This document shows, piece by piece, positions 1-6,129 of a stretch of DNA of 6,165 bases. This DNA comes from Clostridiales bacterium. GTDB lineage: Bacteria > Bacillota > Clostridia > Lachnospirales > Lachnospiraceae. The notes under the pieces are model-generated. The model was not told the origin of the DNA. It was given only the letters and a program-made list of their open reading frames with translations, and ran no database searches. Location: assembly GCA_020859965.1 (NCBI GenBank), contig JAJBVF010000061.1:1-6165 (forward strand), in the 5' to 3' direction. Position 1 is the stretch's first letter. The number at the start of each line of letters is the position of its first letter. The translations under genes were made by a program, and so were the position numbers.

Positions 1-441
1 GCTCTCAACAGAGTCCAGCATCACCTGCAGATCATAATCCGTAATCTCATACTGCATCAGCTCAGATAAAATGGATTTTACTTCCGAGACGTATCCCGTG
101 CGGTTCATCCTTGCGCCAAGCACCTGCAGATGTTCCTTCTCCTGCTCCGCTACCCGGCGCAGCATCAGGTTTTTCCCGGTTTCTGTCAGCACAGTCCGCC
201 GATCCGTCCCCACTTCCTCAAAAATCCGATGTGCCAGACGGCGAAAACTCAGGACATCTATATTCATAATGCCTTTGTCGGGATGCATCAGAACCAGATC
301 CCGCTGCGTCTGCATCGTAAACTGTTCCGGTACAATCACCAGATAACTGCGCTCCGGGTGCAGCCGGGATTCTTCAATAATTTTCTGATAGAGATAATGT
401 GATTTCCCACTGCCGGAATTTCCAAATATGAACTGCAGCAT
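1..441 (-). CDS. addB: AddB, ATP-dependent helicase/nuclease subunit B (N-terminal part, runs off the left edge)
   Basis: Partial gene: 147 codons from the ATG at 441 to the window edge with no stop. The product begins MLQFIFGNSGSGKSHYLYQK and continues through IVPEQFTMQTQ and GIMNIDVLSFRRLAHRIFEE, which I recognise as the start of AddB, the partner of AddA in the AddAB (RexAB) complex. That complex resects double-strand DNA ends for recombinational repair in Firmicutes. The Walker A-type loop GNSGSGKS is at residues 7-14; the PEQFT segment about 40 residues later is typical of the family. Full-length AddB is around 1,100-1,200 residues, so the inactive-helicase body and the C-terminal iron-sulphur nuclease domain lie outside. 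The start is supported by AAAGGAAGC at 447-455, a good Shine-Dalgarno match a few bases upstream. It lies in the same direction as the sugar operon, but a terminator and its own promoter separate them, so it is probably an independent unit. Confidence 0.9.
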   Translation of the reverse strand, partial: MLQFIFGNSGSGKSHYLYQKIIEESRLHPERSYLVIVPEQFTMQTQRDLVLMHPDKGIMNIDVLSFRRLAHRIFEEVGTDRRTVLTETGKNLMLRRVAEQEKEHLQVLGARMNRTGYVSEVKSILSELMQYEITDYDLQVMLDSVES

Positions 442-509
442 TCTCTGCTTCCTTTCTGACCCTTATACTCACACTGCGGACGCATTAAGTAAAACGACTT
501 ACGTTGTTT

Positions 510-538
510 ACTATAACACGCTCTTTTGGACAAAACAA
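510..538 (-). promoter_or_regulatory. Probable sigma-A promoter of addB with extended -10
   Basis: On the minus strand, TATAGT (510-515) matches the -10 consensus at 5 of 6 positions. It is preceded by TG one base away (517-518), giving an extended -10. Seventeen bases upstream, TTGTTT (533-538) is a weak -35 that keeps only the TTG. The predicted start near 503 would leave a leader of about 60 nt before addB. GTAAA (489-493) and TTTAC (507-511) form an imperfect inverted repeat overlapping the -10 and start site, which could be an operator or chance. Motif match only. Confidence 0.5.
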
Positions 539-548
539 CACGAAAAAT

Positions 549-680
549 TCAGAAGAAGGCTTCTGCCGAAAAATACCACTCGCAGCCATACGCAATCGAG
601 CAGGACGATTTATCTCCTGCTCGTCTGCGCGGGCCGGGTGCGGCTTTAGCCGCAAAAACTCCTTTCCCGGCCCTGCGCAT
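549..680 (-). repeat. Hairpin-rich intergenic element between the operon terminator and addB
   Basis: Three further hairpins sit in the 319-bp gap between the hydrolase gene and addB, beyond the terminator. The largest pairs 627-638 with 666-678 (GGGCCGGG with CCCGGCCC plus GCGC with GCGC, one bulged T) and encloses a second small stem (GCGGC 640-644 with GCCGC 649-653). Next, nine bases at 597-605 (CGAGCAGGA) pair perfectly with 615-623. Last, CAGAAG (550-555) pairs with CTTCTG (560-565). The block is clearly more GC-rich and more structured than the DNA on either side. It may be a dispersed intergenic repeat or a structured RNA; which strand is active cannot be decided. A 49-codon minus-strand open frame (549-698) runs through it but has no suitable ribosome binding site and seems a by-product of the repeat. 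The rest of the gap, 709-760, shows no gene. Confidence 0.5.
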
Positions 681-681
681 C

Positions 682-708
682 AAAAACAGGCGGAGCATGC
701 GCTCCGCC
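682..708 (-). terminator. Intrinsic terminator of the sugar operon
   Basis: On the minus strand a perfect 8-bp GC-rich stem (GGCGGAGC with GCTCCGCC, 689-708, loop GCAT) is followed after TG by five T residues. It begins about 50 bases beyond the stop codon of the hydrolase gene, as expected for the end of the operon. The T tract is short but the stem is strong. The bases just past it repeat those beyond the hairpin at 4784-4815. Confidence 0.8.
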
Positions 709-760
709 CAGGATAGTTCTCCTTCCTCCCTTTAATTCATGAAGTCATAAGGAAAGCCTT

Positions 761-2236
761 TCATTTCACCAGTTCAATATCATAGAATTCCACTCTTGCG
801 TCCTGTGCAAGAATTCCGATTTCATATTCTGGTTTCTGATAAACCCGATAGGTAAACGCCACCTTTTCTCCGGCAAATACCTCTACCATATCGTGATCCA
901 CAAGGATTTTTATATCAATCTCTTTGCCCGGCATGATTGCGAATGTTTTTTCCGCTACTCTCACTCCATCCGGTCCCGGCGCCGTAGCCGGCGGCACTGC
1001 CTGACAGGACTGCCGCCAGAACGGATCTGTATCCATCGGAAGGTTCAAAAGAGAAGCACGCTGCATTGCCACATCGAATTCCAGAAGCAGGCACCCGCTG
1101 GCCTCTCTGTCTGATTTCAGAAGGATGCCAAAATGATCATATACTTCCCGCGGCATAATCTTGCATTTGAAGAGGAAGCTTTCCTCATTGTGATTCAGAA
1201 AACCGTAGGTACACTTGCTGATAGAATCCACTTCAAAGCAGTTTTGTCCATAACGCACCGGTTCTCCGAGTACCGGGACATAATTCCAGTCAATCGGCTC
1301 TGTAAACTGAGTTTCGTACTCCTTTGGCATTTTTACCGCCAGCTCTCCGTCTTCTGTCGCTACAACCTCATGCGGAAGGCAAAAAGTGCCGCCCCAATAC
1401 CATTCACCGTAATCGCTTTGTTCAGCACGGTCATGCGCCCAGGCAAAATAAAACCTTCTTCCTGCATCATCCTGCATGGACTTGGCCGCATAGAATCTGC
1501 GTCCTCCGATCCCATCATTTTTGGGTTTACGCCACGGTCCGAATGGTGATTTCGATACGCGATAAATCGTATTCCCAAATTCTGAAAACCTGGAATAGGA
1601 AAGATACCAGTTATCGCCGATTTTATACATTTCACTGCATTCCGGGCAGTTTGTGTGACCGGGTGCATATAACGGGCCATAATGTTCCCAGGATTTCAGA
1701 TCCTTTGAGCGATACAGTACAATACAGCCTCTTCTGGTTATCGGCATATCCAGCTTTCTTGCTGAAAGCAGCATCCAGTAGCATTTATCTTCCTCATTAT
1801 AAAACACATACGGATCTCTCCAGTCCAGCTTCTCATACAACTCCACCAGAGGCGTAATGACGGGATTCGCCGGATCTTTCTCCCAGGTAATTCCGTCGTC
1901 GCTGGTTGCATGACAGATTGTCTGCTGGTATTCCGCTTCCAGACAATATCCCGTATAAAAGATATGATATTTTCCTTCGCCATAAACAACGCCGCCGGTC
2001 CACACACCGGAAGCATCCGGCTCCAGGCCTTCCCCCGGATACAGCGCCGTCGGCAGTTCAGTCCAGTGAACCAGATCCTCCGACACACTATGGCTCCAGG
2101 TCGTTCTTAAACGAGCCGGATACACGGTAGTACCGGGTGCCGGTGTAAGCGAGAAAATATGATATTTCCCTTCATGGTAAAATGGAATGGCATCTCCCGT
2201 AGAGTCAGCAAAAGACATTTTCCGAAACAATTCCAT
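761..2236 (-). CDS. GH32-type glycoside hydrolase (beta-fructosidase-like), cytoplasmic
   Basis: A 491-residue protein, normal length for family GH32, with no signal peptide, so it should act in the cytoplasm on imported sugar. The N-terminal five-bladed propeller covers about residues 10-300. Recognisable signatures are GDAIPFYHEGKYHIF (14-28), WSHSVSEDLVHW (47-58), GVWTGG (77-82), WRDP (139-142) and the EC motif (E199, C200) eleven residues before W210. In the family these supply the nucleophile (here most likely D15), the transition-state stabiliser (D141) and the acid/base (E199). LPHEV (287-291) stands where GH32 enzymes usually have LPRE. The C-terminal half (about 350-491) looks like the GH32 beta-sandwich, including VDHDMVEVFAGE near 447-457. 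The usual NDPNG nucleophile motif is absent, so this is a divergent subfamily; a small fructoside is the likeliest substrate, but a GH43-like specificity is not excluded. AGAGG (2246-2250) lies nine bases before the ATG. It is last in the operon, 24 bp after the permease gene. Confidence 0.82.
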   Translation of the reverse strand: MELFRKMSFADSTGDAIPFYHEGKYHIFSLTPAPGTTVYPARLRTTWSHSVSEDLVHWTELPTALYPGEGLEPDASGVWTGGVVYGEGKYHIFYTGYCLEAEYQQTICHATSDDGITWEKDPANPVITPLVELYEKLDWRDPYVFYNEEDKCYWMLLSARKLDMPITRRGCIVLYRSKDLKSWEHYGPLYAPGHTNCPECSEMYKIGDNWYLSYSRFSEFGNTIYRVSKSPFGPWRKPKNDGIGGRRFYAAKSMQDDAGRRFYFAWAHDRAEQSDYGEWYWGGTFCLPHEVVATEDGELAVKMPKEYETQFTEPIDWNYVPVLGEPVRYGQNCFEVDSISKCTYGFLNHNEESFLFKCKIMPREVYDHFGILLKSDREASGCLLLEFDVAMQRASLLNLPMDTDPFWRQSCQAVPPATAPGPDGVRVAEKTFAIMPGKEIDIKILVDHDMVEVFAGEKVAFTYRVYQKPEYEIGILAQDARVEFYDIELVK

Positions 2237-2260
2237 ATCTGAATTCCTCTCTTCCTTCGT

Positions 2261-3256
2261 TTACTTTTTCTTTCCAATAAGAGCCAGCTTATCCTTCTGC
2301 GCATCCAGCAGTACCGCACATGCGATGATCAGTCCCTTGACGATCAGCTGCCAGTAGGAGCTCACACCGATCAGATTCAGTCCATTTGAAATGACACCGA
2401 TTACCATTGCGCCAAGGACAGTTCCACTGATGTGTCCACGGCCACCGGACATAGAAGTTCCGCCCAGTACGCAGGCAGCAATCGCGTCCAGTTCATAACC
2501 GTCTCCTACAGAAGGCTGTCCGGAATACATTCTTGAGCAAAGTACCAGTCCTGCAAATGCAGAAAGCAGACCGGAGAGGGTAAATACCGTAATTTCCACT
2601 TTTTTAATCGGAACACCTGAGAGCCTTGCCGCCTCACGGTTTCCGCCGATTGCATATACATAAGTTCCAAATTTAGTCTTTCCAAGCAGAAAAGCAAATA
2701 CTGCGATCAGAATCACCATGTATACCACCGGAAGGGGTATTACATTAAACAGATAACCAGTACCAATAGCGACAAAGAATTCATCCGTAATACGGGTCGC
2801 CTGTCCGCCCGAATAAACATATCCCACGCCCTTGCAGACATTCATCATCGCCATCGTGATAATAAAAGCCGGAACATGGAAGGTGGCTACGATGAACCCG
2901 CTGACAAATCCAGCCAGAACGCCCAAAAGCAGTCCAAGGAGAATTGCTACCGGAATCGGGATACTCTGATTCACAATAAAACCAACTGTCAGGGTTCCGC
3001 TCATGGCAACAATCGCGCCGACTGACAGATCAATGTGCCCCAGAATAATGATCAGCGTCATCCCCAGGGCGATGTACGCGTTGATTGAGATCTGCCGCAG
3101 TACAGAAATCATATTATTCGGTGTCAGAAATTTATCTGTAGCCAGAGTAACGATCGCGCACATGATGATCAGCACTCCGAGAATACCAATATTTTCCTTC
3201 AGCATCGCCATTACCGGATTGTTAAGTCCGGATTTTTTTTTGCTATTCTCATTCAT
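2261..3256 (-). CDS. Sugar ABC transporter permease, RbsC/BPD_transp_2 family
   Basis: Integral membrane subunit of a ribose-type (CUT2) sugar importer, 331 residues from the chosen start, the usual size for the family. It is very hydrophobic, with roughly eight to ten membrane segments. It contains the family landmarks GMTLIIILGHIDLSVGA (IDLSVG at 75-80), GNREAARLSGV (from 205) and the LGGTSMSGGRG loop (GGTSMSGG 265-272), which contacts the ATPase. The usual GGIDLSVG reads GHIDLSVG here, a mild variant. An upstream ATG at 3280 would add eight residues (MRQEEWND) and overlap the ATPase gene by 23 bp. I prefer the ATG at 3256 because AGGAGGAG, inside the end of the ATPase gene, sits about nine bases ahead of it, whereas the upstream ATG has a poor site. 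This start lies one base past the ATPase stop codon, so the two are probably translationally coupled. The substrate cannot be read from the permease; the adjacent hydrolase suggests a fructoside-like sugar. Confidence 0.93.
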   Translation of the reverse strand: MNENSKKKSGLNNPVMAMLKENIGILGVLIIMCAIVTLATDKFLTPNNMISVLRQISINAYIALGMTLIIILGHIDLSVGAIVAMSGTLTVGFIVNQSIPIPVAILLGLLLGVLAGFVSGFIVATFHVPAFIITMAMMNVCKGVGYVYSGGQATRITDEFFVAIGTGYLFNVIPLPVVYMVILIAVFAFLLGKTKFGTYVYAIGGNREAARLSGVPIKKVEITVFTLSGLLSAFAGLVLCSRMYSGQPSVGDGYELDAIAACVLGGTSMSGGRGHISGTVLGAMVIGVISNGLNLIGVSSYWQLIVKGLIIACAVLLDAQKDKLALIGKKK

Positions 3257-3257
3257 A

Positions 3258-4754
3258 TCATTCCACTCCTCCTGCCGCATATTCCATAATTGCTTCCTGA
3301 TTCATTTCATCCTTTGTCAGCCTGCCCACAAGCTTTCCTTCTCTCATCACACAGACATTGTCACACATATTTATAATCTCAGGAAGCTCACTGGACACCA
3401 TCACAATCGCAATTCCCTGTTTCGCAAGTTCATTAATTGCGGTATAAATTTCATATTTTGCATTTACATCCACACCTCTGGTTGGTTCATCCAGGATCAA
3501 TACTTCCGGTTTTGTCGCCAGCCATTTGGAAAGGACGACCTTTTGCTGATTCCCACCAGAAAGGCTTCCTGCCTCAATCTGAGGAGATGCAGCCTTAATG
3601 TCCAGCTGCTTAAAATACTGATCAACTACCTTCTGACGTTTTTTCTCACTGATTGCAACACCGTTCATATAAAAACGCAAAGAAGCGAGCGTCAGATTAA
3701 AAGCAACACTGTTTCCGAGCACGAGTCCCTGTTTTTTACGGTCTTCCGGCACTAACGCAATTCCCGCATGGATCGCATCCATAGGATTTTTAAAATCTAC
3801 TTTCTTACCATAAAGATAAACCTCGCCGCCCTGATGTGGTCTGGCTGCAAAAATGCTTTCCATAATTTCGCTTCTTCCAGCCCCGACCAGTCCGGCAAAT
3901 CCCAGGATTTCTCCTTTTCTCACCCGAAAACTGACATCTTCAAAAGCTCCGTTGCTGGTCAGATTTTTTACTTCCAATGCGGTTTCTGCCTTATCCAGAT
4001 TGTTGAAATCCCTGACATAAAAGTTTTCCAGATCTCTTCCGACCATCATTGCTACCAGTTCATTGGGATTTGTCTCAGATGTGCGCCGTGTTCCCACATA
4101 AGCACCATCCCGGATCACCGTTACCCGATCCGAAATGCGGAACAGCTCCTCCATACGGTGAGAAATATAGATAATGCTCACCTGCTGTTCTTTCAATCGT
4201 GCGATAATGCCAAACACCTGCTCCACTTCTTCATTAGAAAGAGAAGAGGTCGGCTCATCCATCACGATAATCTTTCCATTAAAAGAAACCGCCTTGACAA
4301 TTTCTACCATCTGCTGCTGCGCAATCGTCAGATTCTCTACCAGCTCGTCTGCCCGAATGTTTACTCCCAGCGAAGAAATCATCTCCTGTGCTCTCCGATT
4401 TGTCTCTTCCAGATCCACCATCCTGTTTTTGACAATCTCTCTGCCCAGGAACAGGTTTTGTGCCACCGTCAGATAGGGAACCAGCACAATTTCCTGATGG
4501 ATAATTCCGATCCCATTTTCTCTGGCCTCAGGCACATTGCGAATCTTAACTTCTTTTCCGTTTATCCGAATTGAGCCGGCATCCGGCAGATAAATACCTC
4601 CCAGCACCTTGATCAGTGTTGATTTTCCCGCTCCATTCTCTCCGAGAAGTGCGTGTACCTCGCCAAGTTCAAGGTCAAAATCGATTCCGCTGAGAGCGTA
4701 AATCCCGGAAAAGCTTTTTTTGATACCTCTCATTTCCAGAACTGTCTGTCCCAT
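3258..4754 (-). CDS. Sugar ABC transporter ATP-binding protein, RbsA/MglA-like (two nucleotide-binding domains)
   Basis: A 498-residue fused double ATPase that powers the importer from the cytoplasmic face of the membrane. Domain 1 has Walker A GENGAGKST (38-46), a signature region reading LTIAQQQMVEI (142-152) and Walker B IIVMDEPTS (162-170). Domain 2 has the degenerate Walker A GLVGAGRSE (288-296), in which R replaces the catalytic-site K, then the LSGGNQQKV signature (398-406) and Walker B LILDEPTRGVD (419-429). The altered second P-loop and QQQ-type first signature are normal for the CUT2 class and imply one main hydrolytic site. Length and order match RbsA, MglA and XylG. GGAGG (4761-4765) lies six bases ahead of the ATG. 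The preceding gap holds a terminator-like hairpin, so expression may be lower than that of the receptor gene. The stop codon is one base from the permease start. Confidence 0.95.
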   Translation of the reverse strand: MGQTVLEMRGIKKSFSGIYALSGIDFDLELGEVHALLGENGAGKSTLIKVLGGIYLPDAGSIRINGKEVKIRNVPEARENGIGIIHQEIVLVPYLTVAQNLFLGREIVKNRMVDLEETNRRAQEMISSLGVNIRADELVENLTIAQQQMVEIVKAVSFNGKIIVMDEPTSSLSNEEVEQVFGIIARLKEQQVSIIYISHRMEELFRISDRVTVIRDGAYVGTRRTSETNPNELVAMMVGRDLENFYVRDFNNLDKAETALEVKNLTSNGAFEDVSFRVRKGEILGFAGLVGAGRSEIMESIFAARPHQGGEVYLYGKKVDFKNPMDAIHAGIALVPEDRKKQGLVLGNSVAFNLTLASLRFYMNGVAISEKKRQKVVDQYFKQLDIKAASPQIEAGSLSGGNQQKVVLSKWLATKPEVLILDEPTRGVDVNAKYEIYTAINELAKQGIAIVMVSSELPEIINMCDNVCVMREGKLVGRLTKDEMNQEAIMEYAAGGVE

Positions 4755-4773
4755 ATATTTCCTCCATACACGC

Positions 4774-4789
4774 CCCTGCGCATTAAAAA
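4774..4789 (-). repeat. Second copy of a 16-base sequence also found at 671-686
   Basis: The plus strand reads CCCTGCGCATTAAAAA here and CCCTGCGCATCAAAAA at 671-686, 15 of 16 identical. In both places it directly follows a minus-strand GC-rich hairpin and includes its T tract, continuing into ATGCGCAGGG. The two stems themselves differ. This is a direct sequence observation; whether it marks a dispersed repeat family is inference. Confidence 0.7.
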
Positions 4790-4815
4790 ATGCGGCGGTG
4801 CTGCCACCACCGCAT
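4784..4815 (-). terminator. Intra-operon terminator-like hairpin between receptor and ATPase genes
   Basis: On the minus strand an 11-bp stem (4805-4815 with 4790-4800, loop GCAG, one U-G wobble) runs straight into six T residues. It has the full form of an intrinsic terminator, yet lies inside what must be one transport operon and only about 30 bases before the ATPase start. The likely effect is partial termination, or protection of the receptor mRNA 3' end, so that receptor is made in excess over membrane subunits. That arrangement is common in binding-protein-dependent systems. Confidence 0.75.
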
Positions 4816-4852
4816 GCTATGTTCTTAATTTCCGCAGGATATTGAGGATGCA

Positions 4853-4891
4853 GAACGCGCCTCGCCGCAAGCGATTTCCATGGCGCGGTTC
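4853..4891 (-). other. Second hairpin in the receptor-ATPase gap, with a 24-codon open frame
   Basis: GAAC(C)GCGCC on the minus strand (4891-4882) pairs with GGCGCGTTC (4861-4853), about nine base pairs with one bulged C, and a small inner TCGC/GCGA stem. No T tract follows, so it is not a terminator; an mRNA-stabilising or processing stem is more likely. A short frame MKENRAMEIACGEARSAS... runs on the minus strand from the ATG at 4899 to the TAA at 4825 (24 residues). A G-run lies only two bases before the ATG, too close for a good ribosome binding site, so I do not call it a gene. Confidence 0.5.
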
Positions 4892-4913
4892 TCCTTCATA
4901 TCCCCGTTTTTAT

Positions 4914-5879
4914 TTACTGCCAGTCATTTACGGTCTCTTCTGCTTCTTCCAATGTAATCAGATGAGAATCCAGATAAACCTTCAGGTCGCCCAGATCTGT
5001 TTCACCGCCAAGATAAGCAACTGCCTGCTCATAAGCATACTCTGCAATCTGAATCGGAACCTGTGCAGCTACCGCTGAAAATTCGCCATCAAGAAGAGCC
5101 TGTTTTCCATCCGGAGAAGCATCAATACTGTAAACGCCGATTTCGCCAGTCATGTTTGCAGCCTTTACAGCAGCAGCCGCGCCCAGTGCAGACGGGTCAT
5201 TGATGCAGAAGAATGCTTCAAGATCCGGGTTAGCGATAATGATATCTTCTGCAAGAGTAAGGGAAGTATCCAGAGCTGCTTCGCCATCCTGCTGTGCAAC
5301 GATCTCAAATTTATCTGCATTGTCTCCAAGTCCATCCAGGAAGCCGTTTACACGGTCAACACAGCTTTCGTTTGACGGGAAATCAAGAATGGCGATCTTC
5401 GCTCCATCCGGATAATCTTCCGCCATCTGTGCACCTACCAGCTGACCTGCCATATAAGCATTTGTTCCTACAAACTGTGTCACATATGTTTCCATATCTT
5501 CATCAATTACTGCTGTATCTACGTTGAAGATCGGAATTCCTGCTGCAGAAATCTCTGCCAGACCGGAAGTGATTCCTGAAGAATCTACCGGAATGATAAA
5601 TACTGCATCATATCCGCTGTTAGCTACATCTGAGAGCTGACTGAGCTGTGTATTCAGATCATAATCAGGATCAAGGCAGGTATAAGAGATACCATTTTCT
5701 TCGCAAAGTGCGCTGAATGTCGCATCCATTGAACTCTGGAAAGTATTATTCAGAGTGTTTGTGCAGAACGCAAAAGACAGATCTGAACTTTCTTCTGCAC
5801 CTGCGATCAGAGAGGTGCTTCCTGCCATCAGGGATGTCGCCATGCAAACAGTAAGGCCTAATGCTGTTATTTTTTTCAT
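4914..5879 (-). CDS. Sugar-binding receptor protein of an ABC importer (RbsB-like, Peripla_BP_4 type)
   Basis: Extracytoplasmic receptor that binds the sugar and delivers it to the permease; 321 residues. It starts MKKITALGLTVCMATSLMAG, a Sec signal peptide, with probable cleavage after AGA at 26-28. No proper lipobox is visible: the only early cysteine (C12) follows L-T-V, is too near the N-terminus and lies within the hydrophobic core. The mature part has the two-lobed fold. NNTF (44-47) corresponds to the NNPF loop of ribose-binding proteins; D121, R176, N227, D253 and Q273 fall at positions that hold sugar-contacting residues in RbsB. The arginine following D121 in RbsB is T122 here, so the ligand need not be ribose. 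I chose the ATG at 5879 over one at 5918 because GGAGG (5889-5893) lies nine bases before it and the signal peptide then begins directly with MKK; the longer form would add 13 basic residues and has no good site. It is the first gene of the operon. Confidence 0.93.
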   Translation of the reverse strand: MKKITALGLTVCMATSLMAGSTSLIAGAEESSDLSFAFCTNTLNNTFQSSMDATFSALCEENGISYTCLDPDYDLNTQLSQLSDVANSGYDAVFIIPVDSSGITSGLAEISAAGIPIFNVDTAVIDEDMETYVTQFVGTNAYMAGQLVGAQMAEDYPDGAKIAILDFPSNESCVDRVNGFLDGLGDNADKFEIVAQQDGEAALDTSLTLAEDIIIANPDLEAFFCINDPSALGAAAAVKAANMTGEIGVYSIDASPDGKQALLDGEFSAVAAQVPIQIAEYAYEQAVAYLGGETDLGDLKVYLDSHLITLEEAEETVNDWQ

Positions 5880-5888
5880 TTTTATCTT

Positions 5889-5893
5889 CCTCC
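5889..5893 (-). promoter_or_regulatory. Ribosome binding site fixing the receptor start
   Basis: GGAGG on the minus strand, nine bases before the ATG at 5879. It lies inside the longer reading frame that begins at 5918 and is the main reason for rejecting that upstream start. Confidence 0.85.
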
Positions 5894-5940
5894 ACTTTTT
5901 TAGCAAACGCATTGTCATAAAATGCGAAACAACGGGTTAA

Positions 5941-5995
5941 TCTGCCGGATTGCCAAACCGGTTTTTTACGTAAATTTACTGACCTTCTCGGCAGA
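5941..5995 (-). other. Inverted repeat enclosing the operator cluster
   Basis: TCTGCCG (5941-5947) is the exact inverse of CGGCAGA (5989-5995). In the leader RNA this would form a 7-bp stem closing a 41-base loop that contains the palindromes. No T tract follows, so a terminator is not indicated. It could be a leader RNA structure or part of the operator layout. Confidence 0.35.
5955..5979 (-). promoter_or_regulatory. Cluster of palindromes in the operon leader, probable repressor operators
   Basis: Two perfect 10-bp palindromes abut: AAACCGGTTT (5955-5964) and TTTACGTAAA (5965-5974). A third, GTAAATTTAC (5970-5979), overlaps the second. Both of the first two have a central CG, the hallmark of operators for LacI-family sugar repressors, and AAACCGGTTT closely resembles known LacI-family sites. 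They lie about 35-55 bases downstream of the predicted transcription start, where a bound repressor would block elongation. The regulator itself is not in the window. Confidence 0.55.
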
Positions 5996-6017
5996 ATCTT
6001 TTTTGTTATGGAAAAAT

Positions 6018-6044
6018 GTTATAATATTTTGCACAAAAAGTCAA
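6018..6044 (-). promoter_or_regulatory. Probable promoter of the sugar operon
   Basis: On the minus strand TTGACT (6039-6044, 5 of 6) and TATAAC (6018-6023, 5 of 6) are separated by 15 bases, shorter than the ideal 17. The upstream DNA is very AT-rich and could help as an UP element. Transcription would begin near 6011, giving a leader of about 130 bases before the receptor ATG. The short spacer suggests a weak promoter or one needing an activator. Confidence 0.5.
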
Positions 6045-6129
6045 TTGAAAATGTTCCTATTTTAGATAATTCGTTGATATGCATAATTTTAAAAATCATT
6101 TTTTGAAATATTTGACACCTTTTTTCGTT

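Noticed and set aside
549..698. Minus-strand frame of 49 codons (MLRLFLMRRAGKG...) through the hairpin block
   Set aside because: Its ATG is inside the loop of the operon terminator and the purine-rich tract upstream is over 20 bases away. It runs through perfect stems, so the protein reading is probably incidental.
428..735. Three overlapping plus-strand frames of about 70 codons in the gap beside addB
   Set aside because: They read through the hairpin block and the addB promoter in different frames, and none has a convincing start.
1133..1857. Overlapping plus-strand frames of 138 and 177 codons
   Set aside because: Antisense to the hydrolase gene, without start signals or recognisable domains.
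3257..3280. Upstream permease start at 3280
   Set aside because: It adds eight residues but lacks a good ribosome binding site, whereas the ATG at 3256 follows AGGAGGAG at proper spacing.
3003..3755. Plus-strand open frame of 250 codons
   Set aside because: It lies antisense to the permease and ATPase genes, has no ribosome binding site and no recognisable protein features. The minus-strand proteins there are unmistakable.
3768..4574. Plus-strand open frame of 268 codons
   Set aside because: It is fully antisense to the ATPase gene, with composition rich in H, C, F and I typical of a shadow frame.
5899..5916. Possible catabolite-response (cre) site around AGCAAACGCATTGTCA
   Set aside because: The CG core and adjacent As fit, but three conserved positions including the terminal CA mismatch, so the match is too weak to claim.
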